NCBI RefSeq assembly: GCF_900113605.1 | Contig: NZ_FOPY01000011.1 | Span: forward strand, 1-64,000 | Direction: 5' to 3' | DNA from: Modicisalibacter xianhensis | GTDB taxonomy: Bacteria; Pseudomonadota; Gammaproteobacteria; Pseudomonadales; Halomonadaceae | Length of the DNA stretch: 64,000 nucleotides | In this document: one piece after another, positions 17,423-25,130 of the stretch | Position numbering within the stretch: position 1 is the stretch's first letter | Layout of the letters: each line of letters begins with the position of its first letter | Made by a program: the position numbers and the translations under genes | Notes under the pieces: generated by a model | The model's input: only the letters and a program-made list of their open reading frames with translations | The model's database searches: none | What the model was told of the DNA's origin: nothing

Positions 17423-18952
17423 TCAGGTCACCGCCCCTACCATCCACGGCACGTACTCGTTGCTGCCGTATCCCAGCGCCTCGCTGGCACTCCTGTCGCC
17501 GGATGCCACGGCCAGGATCCGCTCGAAGATGTCGACGCCCATCTGCTCGACGCTGGCCTGGCCGTCGGCGATGAGGCCGCAATTGATATCCATGTCTTCC
17601 TGCATCGTCTCGTACATGCGCGTGTTGGTGGCAAGCTTGAGACAAGGTGCTGGCTTGAAGCCGGATACCGAGCCCCGACCGGTGGTGAAGCAGACGACAT
17701 TGGCGCCCGAGGCGATCTGCCCGGTCACCGACACCGGATCATAGCCCGGGCTGTCCATGAAGTTGAAGCCAGCGACCCGGCGCGGTTCGGCATATTCCAG
17801 CACGTCATTGAGGCTGCTGGTTCCCCCCTTGGCCACCGCCCCCAGGGATTTCTCGAGAATCGTGGTCAGCCCACCCGCCTTGTTACCGGGCGAAGGATTG
17901 TTGTTCAGTTCGGCGCCATTGATCTCGGTGTAGTGTTTCCACCAAGCAATGCGCTCTAGCAGCTTGGCAGCCACCCGCTCGTCGATGGCCCGGTCGAGCA
18001 ATAGATGCTCGGCCCCGTAGATTTCGGGGGTCTCGCTGAGAATGACGCTGCCACCATGCCTTACGATCAGGTCGGCCGCATGGCCCAGCGCCGGATTCGC
18101 CGTGATGCCCGAATAACCGTCGGACCCACCGCACTGCAGGGCCACACTTAGATGACTCAGGGGGGCCGGCTTGCGCTTCGTGCCGCCATGCTCACGCGCC
18201 ATGGCCAGTATCCTGTCGCAGGCCAGGCTGACGCTGGCCCGGGTTCCTCCCGCCTCCTGAATGTTGAAATAATAGATCCGCGAGCTGCCAGCGAGGCCTG
18301 ACTTCTCCACCAGTTGCTTGACCTGATTGGTCTCGCAGCCGAGACCGATGATCAGCACGAAGGCAAAGTTGGGGTGCCGGGCATAGCCGGCGATGACCCG
18401 CTCCAGAAAGGCGAAACCCTCTGATTCGGTGTTCATGGCGCACCCCGAGCCATGCGTGGCCGGCACCACGCCATCAAAGCCCAGCCGCTGCAGTTCATCG
18501 GAGCCATTGAGCGATTCGGCAGCCATTTTCGCCACGGTAGCGGAACAGTTCACGGTGGAGAGGATGCCGATATAGTTGCGCGTGCCTACCTGGCCATCGG
18601 CGCGATGGTAGCCCTCGAAAGTGCTGCCCTTCTCGATCACCGGTGTCGGCGACGCGGGCCGAAAGCCCGCCAGTGAAGTCTCTCGCTCCTGCATCGCCAC
18701 GTTGTGCGTATGGACGTGCTCGCCGCAGGCGATATCGTGGCTGGCCCGGCCGATGACCTGGCCATACTTGACGATCGTATCGCCGCCGGCAATGTTGACC
18801 AGGGCGACCTTGTGGCCGGCATCGATGTTACGTCGGCACACATTGCCTCGATCGTCGATCGGCGTCGCTTCGGCCAAAGCCCGTGTGGCAACCCCTACAT
18901 TGTCATTGTCATGCAGGCGAAGAACGGCAGGTGTGTGGTGAATGAGCTCCAT
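17423..18952 (-). CDS. UxaA-family dehydratase (altronate/galactarate dehydratase type)
   Basis: A 509-residue enzyme. It has an N-terminal SAF domain (about 1-95, with CGEHVHTHN) and a large C-terminal domain with the family sequences GQVGTRNYIG, IIGLGCETNQ, LQCGGSDGYSGITANPALG and NPSPGNKAGG. Altronate (UxaA) and galactarate (GarD) dehydratases have this single-chain form, while sulfolactate sulfo-lyase SuyAB is split in two chains. The enzymes use iron (or Mn) to remove water from sugar acids. The start at 18952 (MELIHHTPAVLR) has a good Shine-Dalgarno (GAGGT); further upstream in-frame residues look non-coding. It leads the uxaA-like/gntR operon and is divergent from fucD. The exact substrate is not decided. 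Confidence 0.85.
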   Translation of the reverse strand: MELIHHTPAVLRLHDNDNVGVATRALAEATPIDDRGNVCRRNIDAGHKVALVNIAGGDTIVKYGQVIGRASHDIACGEHVHTHNVAMQERETSLAGFRPASPTPVIEKGSTFEGYHRADGQVGTRNYIGILSTVNCSATVAKMAAESLNGSDELQRLGFDGVVPATHGSGCAMNTESEGFAFLERVIAGYARHPNFAFVLIIGLGCETNQVKQLVEKSGLAGSSRIYYFNIQEAGGTRASVSLACDRILAMAREHGGTKRKPAPLSHLSVALQCGGSDGYSGITANPALGHAADLIVRHGGSVILSETPEIYGAEHLLLDRAIDERVAAKLLERIAWWKHYTEINGAELNNNPSPGNKAGGLTTILEKSLGAVAKGGTSSLNDVLEYAEPRRVAGFNFMDSPGYDPVSVTGQIASGANVVCFTTGRGSVSGFKPAPCLKLATNTRMYETMQEDMDINCGLIADGQASVEQMGVDIFERILAVASGDRSASEALGYGSNEYVPWMVGAVT

Positions 18953-19148
18953 GGTTACCTCGTCACGGTCAGAGTGCACAGAGCCATATAATGACTTTTG
19001 CGTGCAAAGTTCAATAGAGCTCATAACAATAGGCTTTTTAAAATTGATAACCAATTCAAATCGAGACAACAAAATATGGATTGGCAGGTTATCAAAAGGC
19101 TCGGCTAGGCTTTCTCTGTTCCTATCATTACGACAAGAGCCATCGGAT
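18953..19148 (+). promoter_or_regulatory. Divergent promoter region with two kinds of inverted repeat
   Basis: This AT-rich 196-base stretch separates the UxaA-type gene (minus) from fucD (plus). It holds TTGC-GT-GCAA at 18998-19007, the same core as the 26-bp palindrome before tctC. It also holds two inverted copies of a 9-mer, TTGATAACC at 19044-19052 and GGTTATCAA at 19087-19095, whose centres are 43 bases apart (about four helical turns). The first may bind the GntR protein; the second pair could be sites for another dimer or for looping. All are predictions from sequence. Confidence 0.5.
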
Positions 19149-20447
19149 ATGCCCATCATCACTCACCTGGAGGCGCGCGACACGCGCTTTCCCACGTCGC
19201 GTCACCTGGACGGCTCGGATGCCATGAATGCCGCGCCGGACTACTCGGCGACCTACGTGATCCTCTCCACCGATGCCGGCGACAGCCTTGCCGGCCACGG
19301 CCTGACCTTTACCATCGGGCGCGGCAACGAGGTGTGCGTGGCTGCCGTGGAAGCGCTGGCGTCACGCATCGTGGGGCAGGAACTGGATACCATCACCGCG
19401 AATATGGGGCGTTTCTGGCGAGACCTGACCAGCGGCGACAGTCAGTTGCGCTGGCTGGGCCCCGAAAAGGGGGTCATCCACCTGGCGGCGGCAGCGATTA
19501 TCAATGCGGTCTGGGACCTGTGGGCCAAGCGCGAAGGCAAGCCGGTCTGGAAACTGCTTGCCGACATGTCGCCGGAGGAGTTGGTCAACTGCCTCGATTT
19601 CCGCTTCGTCACGGACGTACTTACACCGGAGGAGGCCATCGCCCTGCTGCGGCGACACGCCGATACCCGTGACGAGCGCGAACGGGAGATGCGCGAGGTC
19701 GGCTACCCGGGCTATACCACCTCGGCGGGCTGGCTCGGCTACAGCGAAGAGAAGATGCGCCAGTTGGCCCGTGACGCGCTGGCGGAAGGCTGGGAACACT
19801 TCAAGCAGAAGGTCGGTGGCGACCTGGAGGAAGACCGGCGCCGCGCCCGGATCCTGCGCGAGGAGATTGGCTGGCAGCGCTCGTTGATGATCGACGCCAA
19901 TCAGGTCTGGGATGTCGACGAGGCGATTGCCAACGTACGCAACATGGCCGAGTTCGCCCCATTGTGGATCGAGGAGCCCACCAGCCCCGACGATATCCTG
20001 GGTCATGCCGAGATTCGTCGTCGCGTCGCGCCGGTCGGGGTGGCCACCGGCGAACACTGCCACAACCGGGTCATGTTCAAGCAGTTGTTCCAGGCCGGGG
20101 CCATCGATTACTGCCAACTCGACGCCGCCCGCCTGGGTGGATTGAACGAGGTCCTGCTGGTGGTGCTGATGGCAGCCAAGTTCGGCGTTCCGATCTGCCC
20201 ACACGGTGGCGGGGTCGGGCTCTGCGAATACACGCAGCATATCTCGCTGTTCGACTATATCTGCGTATCGGCCTCGCTGGAGGGCCGCCTGCTCGAGTAC
20301 GTCGACCACCTGCACGAGCATTTCGTCGACCCGGTACGTATTCATCGCGGACGCTATCAAGTGCCCGAAGCGCCCGGCTACAGCATCACCATGCACGCCG
20401 ATTCACTGGAGGCTCATCAGTACCCCCACGGCGACGCTTGGCGCTGA
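19149..20447 (+). CDS. L-fuconate dehydratase (enolase superfamily)
   Basis: A 432-residue mandelate racemase/enolase-superfamily enzyme of the fuconate dehydratase (FucD/ENOSF1) subgroup. The expected active site is complete: K219 and K221 in FKQKVGG, metal ligands D249 (IDANQVWD), E275 (IEEPTSP) and E302 (ATGEHCH), and the general acid/base H352 in CPHGGGVGLCE. These numbers are offset by only about one from the characterised Xanthomonas enzyme. The reaction is L-fuconate to 2-keto-3-deoxy-L-fuconate plus water. The ATG at 19149 starts the family N-terminus. The nearby SDR at 20512 could catalyse the next oxidation; L-galactonate, D-arabinonate or L-rhamnonate remain possible substrates. 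Confidence 0.9.
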   Translation: MPIITHLEARDTRFPTSRHLDGSDAMNAAPDYSATYVILSTDAGDSLAGHGLTFTIGRGNEVCVAAVEALASRIVGQELDTITANMGRFWRDLTSGDSQLRWLGPEKGVIHLAAAAIINAVWDLWAKREGKPVWKLLADMSPEELVNCLDFRFVTDVLTPEEAIALLRRHADTRDEREREMREVGYPGYTTSAGWLGYSEEKMRQLARDALAEGWEHFKQKVGGDLEEDRRRARILREEIGWQRSLMIDANQVWDVDEAIANVRNMAEFAPLWIEEPTSPDDILGHAEIRRRVAPVGVATGEHCHNRVMFKQLFQAGAIDYCQLDAARLGGLNEVLLVVLMAAKFGVPICPHGGGVGLCEYTQHISLFDYICVSASLEGRLLEYVDHLHEHFVDPVRIHRGRYQVPEAPGYSITMHADSLEAHQYPHGDAWR

Positions 20448-20458
20448 TACTGCAAAGT

Positions 20459-20479
20459 GCGGCGCCTCGACGGCGCCGC
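20459..20479. terminator. Hairpin between convergent fucD and SDR genes
   Basis: An 8-base GC-rich stem (GCGGCGCC / GGCGCCGC) with a 5-base loop lies 11 bases after the fucD stop and 32 bases from the SDR stop. No T-run follows on either strand. It may serve as a weak bidirectional terminator. Confidence 0.45.
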
Positions 20480-20511
20480 TATCGCTTCGCTACACCAATC
20501 CTGGCACGCCC

Positions 20512-21300
20512 CTAGAACGTGCCGGGGTAGCTGCCCCCATCCAGCAGGATGTTCTGTCCGGTCATGTACCCGGCATGCACGCTGCATAGGAATGCACAGA
20601 ATGCGCCGAACTCGTCGGCACTCCCGAAGCGCTGCGCCGGAATGCCCTGGCGGCGTTGATCACGAATCGCCTCGACATCCTGACCGGAGGCCTGCGCAGC
20701 ACCTTCCAGCGTCTTGTGCAGGCGTTCGGTATCGAATGGCCCCGGCAACAGATTGTTGATCGTCACGTTGTTGCCGGCCAGTCGCGGCTGGCGGGCCAGC
20801 CCGGCAATGAAGCCCGTCAGCCCGCTGCGTGCGCCATTGGACAGTCCCAGCACGTCGATGGGCGCTTTCACCGCACCGGAGGTGATGTTGATGACCCGGC
20901 CATAGCCGCGCGAAGCCATGTCATCAACCGTCGCCTTGATCAGCTCGATCGGCGTGATCATATTGGCGTCTACCGCGCTCACCCAGTCGTCGCGCGTCCA
21001 GTCCCTGAAATCGCCCGGCGGCGGCCCACCATTGTTGTTGACCAGGATATCGACCTGCGGACAGGCAGCCAGAATATCGGCACGCACCTCAGGCGTACCG
21101 ATGTCTCCCGCCACGGTGTGAACCACGATACGAGGATTCTCTGCACGCAACTGGTCAGCCGTCGCTTCCAGCGCCTCGACGCCCCGGGCATTGAGCACCA
21201 GATTGACGCCCTCCTTTGCCAAGGCACTGGCGCAGCCCTTGCCCAACCCACGGCTAGCCGCCCCGATCACGGCCCAGCGGCCGGCGATACCTAAATCCAT
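20512..21300 (-). CDS. SDR-family oxidoreductase lacking the classical Tyr and Lys
   Basis: A 262-residue Rossmann-fold protein of the classical SDR length. The cofactor loop is GAASRGLGKG (13-22) and the structural motif is NNNGG (88-92) rather than NNAG. The active-site serine S141 is present (NITSGAVKA), but the positions of the catalytic Tyr and Lys hold S154 and R158 (LGLSNGARSG). Such a change is known in some divergent SDR groups annotated as FabG-like. Position next to fucD suggests a 2-keto-3-deoxy-fuconate dehydrogenase, but with altered residues this is only a guess. The gene is convergent to fucD and stands alone on its strand. Confidence 0.82.
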   Translation of the reverse strand: MDLGIAGRWAVIGAASRGLGKGCASALAKEGVNLVLNARGVEALEATADQLRAENPRIVVHTVAGDIGTPEVRADILAACPQVDILVNNNGGPPPGDFRDWTRDDWVSAVDANMITPIELIKATVDDMASRGYGRVINITSGAVKAPIDVLGLSNGARSGLTGFIAGLARQPRLAGNNVTINNLLPGPFDTERLHKTLEGAAQASGQDVEAIRDQRRQGIPAQRFGSADEFGAFCAFLCSVHAGYMTGQNILLDGGSYPGTF

Positions 21301-21402
21301 GGAACGCTCCTGACTGTGGTTATCGATGGATCAAGTACAGACCCTACCCCGAAACCGTGCTCTGGTCATGGGCGATGGCTCCCCGGATCGCTTCCAGACG
21401 CT

Positions 21403-21426
21403 GACGGGGCCCCGAAAGGCCCCGTC
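21403..21426 (-). terminator. Hairpin after the amino-acid binding protein gene
   Basis: A 9-base stem GACGGGGCC / GGCCCCGTC with a 6-base loop lies 17 bases beyond the stop of the minus-strand solute-binding protein gene. There is no T-tract, but position and stability suggest the operon end. The remaining bases up to the SDR start (21301-21402) contain GGTTATC at 21318-21324, similar to the 9-mer repeats at 19044 and 19087. Confidence 0.5.
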
Positions 21427-21443
21427 GGCAACACCGGCTCGTT

Positions 21444-22193
21444 TCACTCGCCGAAGTATTCTTCGTGCAGCGTGTCGTAGGTCCCGTTCGCCTTGACCTT
21501 GGCCATCGCTGCATTGAACTCTTCAACCAGCGCCGTATCGCGCTGGCGGAAGGCAGCACCGATACCGGGGCCATAGATCGACTCGGGACCTGTCACGAGC
21601 TCGCCGACGCGGGAGACGTTCGGGTCACCGAGTAGCGTTTCCTGGGCCAGCGGAAATGCAGTGAACACCAGATCCAGGCGCTGCGCTTTCATGTCGTTGA
21701 CCACGGCGCCGGAGTCACCGTAACGGCGAATATCCGCCTGGGGATAGAACTGCGTGACGTACTCGTCCTGGATGGTGCCCTGCTGGACGCCGATTGCCGC
21801 GCCAGCCAGGTCGCCTTCGACAGGGTCCCACGACGCTCCTCCCTGACCGACCCATACCGACGGCACCTGAAAATAGGGAGCAGAGAACAGCACCTGCCGG
21901 GCCCGGTCTTGGGTAATGTTCATCGAGGACGCAATCAGATCGTACTTGCGCGCCAGCAGGCCGGGGATGATGCCGTCCCAGGCCTGCTCGACCCACTCGC
22001 ACGGGCGCTGCATCTGCTCGCAGGCCGCACCGACCAGCTCGACCTCGAAACCGGTGATGGTGCCATCAGGCAGTTTGTACTGGTAAGGCGCGTAGGGAAT
22101 GTCCACGCCGATACGCAAGGGCTCGGCAGCTTGAGCGGTATTACCCAGCAGGGCGGCCAGGGACAGGGTGGTGGTGACCAGTATCTTTCGCAT
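21444..22193 (-). CDS. Amino-acid-type periplasmic solute-binding protein
   Basis: A 249-residue family-3 extracellular binding protein (ArgT/HisJ/OccT-like). It has a signal peptide (cleavage about AQA-AEPLR, residue 22), followed by IGVDIPYAPYQYKLPDG and the ligand-binding segment YDLIASSMNITQDRA. It should bind a basic amino acid, opine or related amine in the periplasm. No ABC permease or ATPase genes are next to it, so it must use a transporter coded elsewhere. It is the last gene after the three dehydrogenase subunit genes (63-base gap), which links its ligand to their substrate. Confidence 0.87.
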   Translation of the reverse strand: MRKILVTTTLSLAALLGNTAQAAEPLRIGVDIPYAPYQYKLPDGTITGFEVELVGAACEQMQRPCEWVEQAWDGIIPGLLARKYDLIASSMNITQDRARQVLFSAPYFQVPSVWVGQGGASWDPVEGDLAGAAIGVQQGTIQDEYVTQFYPQADIRRYGDSGAVVNDMKAQRLDLVFTAFPLAQETLLGDPNVSRVGELVTGPESIYGPGIGAAFRQRDTALVEEFNAAMAKVKANGTYDTLHEEYFGE

Positions 22194-22256
22194 TGTCGTT
22201 TCCTCACATCTTGTTGTGGTTCGTGAGCGTGTCGCGGCATCCGTGCGTGGTTCTGG

Positions 22257-23648
22257 TTATGTCTCCTGCTGTGCCGCCAGTTCGCCGAGGGTGACCGAGT
22301 GAACGGGCGGGCGGATATGGTAGTAGCCGATGGCGTCCATAGACTGGGCCGTGCGATGCGCCAGCAGGCGGGCCACGCTCTCTCCGCACTGGCGGCCCTG
22401 GCAGGGCCCCATGCCGCAACGCGTGAACGCCTTCAACTGGTTGGGTCCGGCCGCGCCTTGGGTAATGGCACGTTCGACCTCGCCGCGCGAAACGCTTTCG
22501 CAGCGGCACACCAGCGTGTCTTCGGGCTGGACCTCGAGCCAGTCACCGGGCAGACGGAACAGGGTTTCCAGCAGGCGACGCGCCTCCAGGTCGCGGCGGC
22601 GCGCACGCTGAAGCGCGGCGCGCTCCCGAGCCAATCCGTCCTGTGCCTTGCCAGCCAGCGACTGCAGCACTTCCAGTGCCGCCAGGCGTCCCTCGCGCTC
22701 GGCATTGATCGCACCGCCAATACCGCCGCCGTCGCCGGCGACCCACAACCGCTCCTCGACGGCCAGCACCTCACTGCGCTCGGGCAGAAAGGCTTGCTGT
22801 CCGGTTTCCCAGCGATGAGGGATGGCCAGGCTGCGGGCCAGTTGCGGCTCGGGGACCACACCGAAGTGAGTCAATAGCAGTGCGGCCGGTAACGTTTTCC
22901 AGTGCCCACGATGGCGATAGCGAACACGCTCCACCGCCTCGCGGCCTTCGGCCTGGATTCCGTCGACCCCCAGCAACACGGGGACACCGGCACGCCGGAG
23001 CGCGGCAATCATGCGCACTCCCTTGAGCAGATAGTTGCGTCCGTGCCAGGCCCGCCGCGGTTGACGCAGCAAAGCGCGATAACGTGACGCCGACGCCAGG
23101 TCGAGCACCAGTGCAGGCGGCTGACCTGCCTGCAGGTACTGCCAGGCCAGCAGGTAGAGCAGCGGGCCGCTGCCGGCCAGTACCGGTGACACGCCGGGCA
23201 GGAGTGCTCCCTGCTTGAGCAGAATCTGCGCCGCGCCGGCGGTCATCACGCCGGGCAACTGCCAACCGGGAAACGGCCAGCCACGCTCCATCGCGCCACT
23301 GGCCAGGATCAGTCGCTCGGCATGCCAGGATTGCGCCCGATGCTGCACCACGCCCAGGTCGTAACCGGTGCCCTTCCGCCCGATCCACCAGACACGGCTC
23401 AGCGGCCGGTAGTCGATATCGGCGCGAGCGAAGGCCTCAACCAGGGAGCGACCGTGCTGGTACTCCTCACCCATCACCCCGGCGCCGACCTGGGGGTTAC
23501 CAAGCTGTCGGTAAATCTGGCCGCCCGGTGTGGCATTGAGATCGAACAGCACGGGATGCACGCCAGCTTCCGCCAGACGCACGGCGGCAGCCATACCCGC
23601 CGGGCCGGCGCCGATAATGGCGATGTCGGCATGGCGTGACTCAATCAT
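22257..23648 (-). CDS. FAD/[2Fe-2S] dehydrogenase subunit (HcnB / opine oxidase A / hydroxyproline dehydrogenase alpha type)
   Basis: A 463-residue flavoprotein with an N-terminal FAD motif IIGAGPAGMAAAVRLAEAG and a second nucleotide-binding region in the middle. The C-terminus has Bfd-like cysteines C381-x-C383 ... C411-x4-C416 (LVCRCESVSRG, TRCGMGPCQG) for a [2Fe-2S] cluster. Equivalent subunits occur in cyanide synthase HcnABC, opine oxidases and the heterotrimeric D-hydroxyproline dehydrogenase of Pseudomonas aeruginosa. The gene overlaps the small ferredoxin-like gene by 8 bases. The complex oxidises an amino or imino acid at the membrane; the substrate is unknown. Confidence 0.86.
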   Translation of the reverse strand: MIESRHADIAIIGAGPAGMAAAVRLAEAGVHPVLFDLNATPGGQIYRQLGNPQVGAGVMGEEYQHGRSLVEAFARADIDYRPLSRVWWIGRKGTGYDLGVVQHRAQSWHAERLILASGAMERGWPFPGWQLPGVMTAGAAQILLKQGALLPGVSPVLAGSGPLLYLLAWQYLQAGQPPALVLDLASASRYRALLRQPRRAWHGRNYLLKGVRMIAALRRAGVPVLLGVDGIQAEGREAVERVRYRHRGHWKTLPAALLLTHFGVVPEPQLARSLAIPHRWETGQQAFLPERSEVLAVEERLWVAGDGGGIGGAINAEREGRLAALEVLQSLAGKAQDGLARERAALQRARRRDLEARRLLETLFRLPGDWLEVQPEDTLVCRCESVSRGEVERAITQGAAGPNQLKAFTRCGMGPCQGRQCGESVARLLAHRTAQSMDAIGYYHIRPPVHSVTLGELAAQQET

Positions 23649-23937
23649 GACGCCCGCCTCCCTGGCGCTCGACCTGCATGCCTTCAGCCACCGGCACCAG
23701 GCAGCCCTGTCGGTTGGGTTGGCCGTCGACGGTGATCAGACAATCGTGACAGCTCCCCATCAGGCACAACGGGGCACGTGGGCTGCCGTCATGGTGACGC
23801 CGATATCCCTGCCAGCCGTGAACCTGAAGCACGGCGGCCGCCACGCTCAGCGTGTCGGGCACCGATACGGCTATGCCATCCACCCGGATTTGTACCTGGC
23901 TTGCCGTCTGACAGGCATGTGGGCTACGCCGGAACAT
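23641..23937 (-). CDS. Small (2Fe-2S)-binding dehydrogenase subunit (HcnA-like)
   Basis: A 98-residue ferredoxin-like protein. Four cysteines C58, C63, C66 and C79 (PLCLMGSCHDCLITVDGQ, then GCLVP) have the C-x4-C-x2-C-x12-C spacing of plant-type [2Fe-2S] clusters. It carries electrons between the two flavin subunits. It overlaps both neighbours (8 and 14 bases), which implies tight co-translation of a stoichiometric complex. Same family as HcnA and the gamma subunit of hydroxyproline dehydrogenase. Confidence 0.88.
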   Translation of the reverse strand: MFRRSPHACQTASQVQIRVDGIAVSVPDTLSVAAAVLQVHGWQGYRRHHDGSPRAPLCLMGSCHDCLITVDGQPNRQGCLVPVAEGMQVERQGGGRHD

Positions 23938-25036
23938 GGAAACGCTCCCCTGAGAATTGCGGGAAATCCTGGCTCAGGCAGTCATCGAGAATCGCGCGGG
24001 CTAGATCGCCGGCATGGAAGGCAGCCAGGGTAATTCCGCTGTGGCAGTTGATGTTGTAGGCCCCCGGGCAGGCCTTGGAGGCCTCGTAGAGCGGATTGCC
24101 ATCTGGGGTCATGACGCGTAGCGCCCCCCAGGCACGAACCAGGCGCGCCTGGGACAGGCGCGGAAAGATGCGTACCGCCTTGGCCGCCAGGGCATTCACC
24201 ATGTTCAAAGTGACGCCCTTGTCGAAGCCGGCATCCTCGTGGGTATCACCGATCAGATAGCCGCCGCTGGCCGTCTGGCGAATCTGCGGGGTAGGTAGCT
24301 GGTCGATCAATGGCAGACGTTCGGTGACGATGATCTGGCCGCGTAGCGGGCGAACCGCGCCCGATAGCCCCAGCATGGGCGCCAGCGTTTGTGCGCCAAG
24401 GCCGGCCGCAATGACGATGCGCTCCGCCTCGATGTCACCCCGCGGCGTCGTCGCCACGAAGCGGCCTGCACGACGCGCCACGCTCTGGACCGGCGTTGCC
24501 GGGTGGAGCGTGACGCCCAGGTCCAGGCTCGCGGCGTAAAGTGCGCGCAGCAGGTAGAGCGGATTGCAATGGCCGTCGTGGGGCGACCAGGTGCCGCCAT
24601 GGACGCGCTCGCCAAGCCCCGGCAGGTGCTCGAGCAGTTCGTCGCGGTGCAGGTACTGCCACTCGAACTCCCGAGCCAGACGTGGCGAGACGGTTTGCAG
24701 CGTTCGGTATTCGGCCTGGCGGGTTTCCGCCTCGTCCGCATCGAGACAAAGATCGACACCGCCACGCCGCTCGTATTGCAGATCGACGCCGGTCCGCGCC
24801 TGCAGCTCTTCGGCAAAGGCGGGCCAGGCCTGAACGGCATCCAGGCTCAGTTCGGCGTAGCGCGGCATGCCAATCCCCTTGCCCTGAACCCAGGTCAGGC
24901 CGGCATTGCCACGCGAGGCACGCAGCGCGTCATCGCGTTCGTCGAGTACGGTGACACGTTGCCCGGCCCGCGCCAGCCCGTAGGCCACCGCCATGCCGAC
25001 CACCCCGCCACCTACGATGAGAAAATCCTGCCGCAT
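23924..25036 (-). CDS. DadA-family FAD oxidoreductase, catalytic subunit (HcnC / opine oxidase B type)
   Basis: A 370-residue D-amino-acid-dehydrogenase-like flavoprotein with the FAD motif DFLIVGGGVVGMAVAYGLARAG at the N-terminus and the C-terminal NCHSGITLAAFHAGDLARAI. This subunit carries the substrate site in HcnABC-type complexes. I chose the ATG at 25036 (MRQDFLIVGGG); a GTG at 25063 is also in frame but would add nine atypical residues. It is the first gene of the operon and is divergent from a LysR gene. Substrates known for relatives are glycine, octopine/nopaline-type opines and D-hydroxyproline; no hydroxyproline epimerase gene is seen here. Confidence 0.87.
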   Translation of the reverse strand: MRQDFLIVGGGVVGMAVAYGLARAGQRVTVLDERDDALRASRGNAGLTWVQGKGIGMPRYAELSLDAVQAWPAFAEELQARTGVDLQYERRGGVDLCLDADEAETRQAEYRTLQTVSPRLAREFEWQYLHRDELLEHLPGLGERVHGGTWSPHDGHCNPLYLLRALYAASLDLGVTLHPATPVQSVARRAGRFVATTPRGDIEAERIVIAAGLGAQTLAPMLGLSGAVRPLRGQIIVTERLPLIDQLPTPQIRQTASGGYLIGDTHEDAGFDKGVTLNMVNALAAKAVRIFPRLSQARLVRAWGALRVMTPDGNPLYEASKACPGAYNINCHSGITLAAFHAGDLARAILDDCLSQDFPQFSGERFHVPA

Positions 25037-25130
25037 GCCAAGCCCTGTTCCGTGAAACGTCACTCGACGATACCCAGCCCAGGGCTATAAGCTCCAATAC
25101 CATTGTTTCGCCACTCGATGCCTTGATGTT

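Noticed and set aside
14404-18952. Reading the Ldh_2, tct and UxaA-type genes as a sulfolactate degradation (suy/slc) cluster
   Set aside because: SuyA and SuyB are separate chains and usually occur with a sulfite exporter or dehydrogenase. Here the UxaA-type protein is a single 509-residue chain beside fucD, so a sugar acid is at least as likely. Kept only as an alternative.
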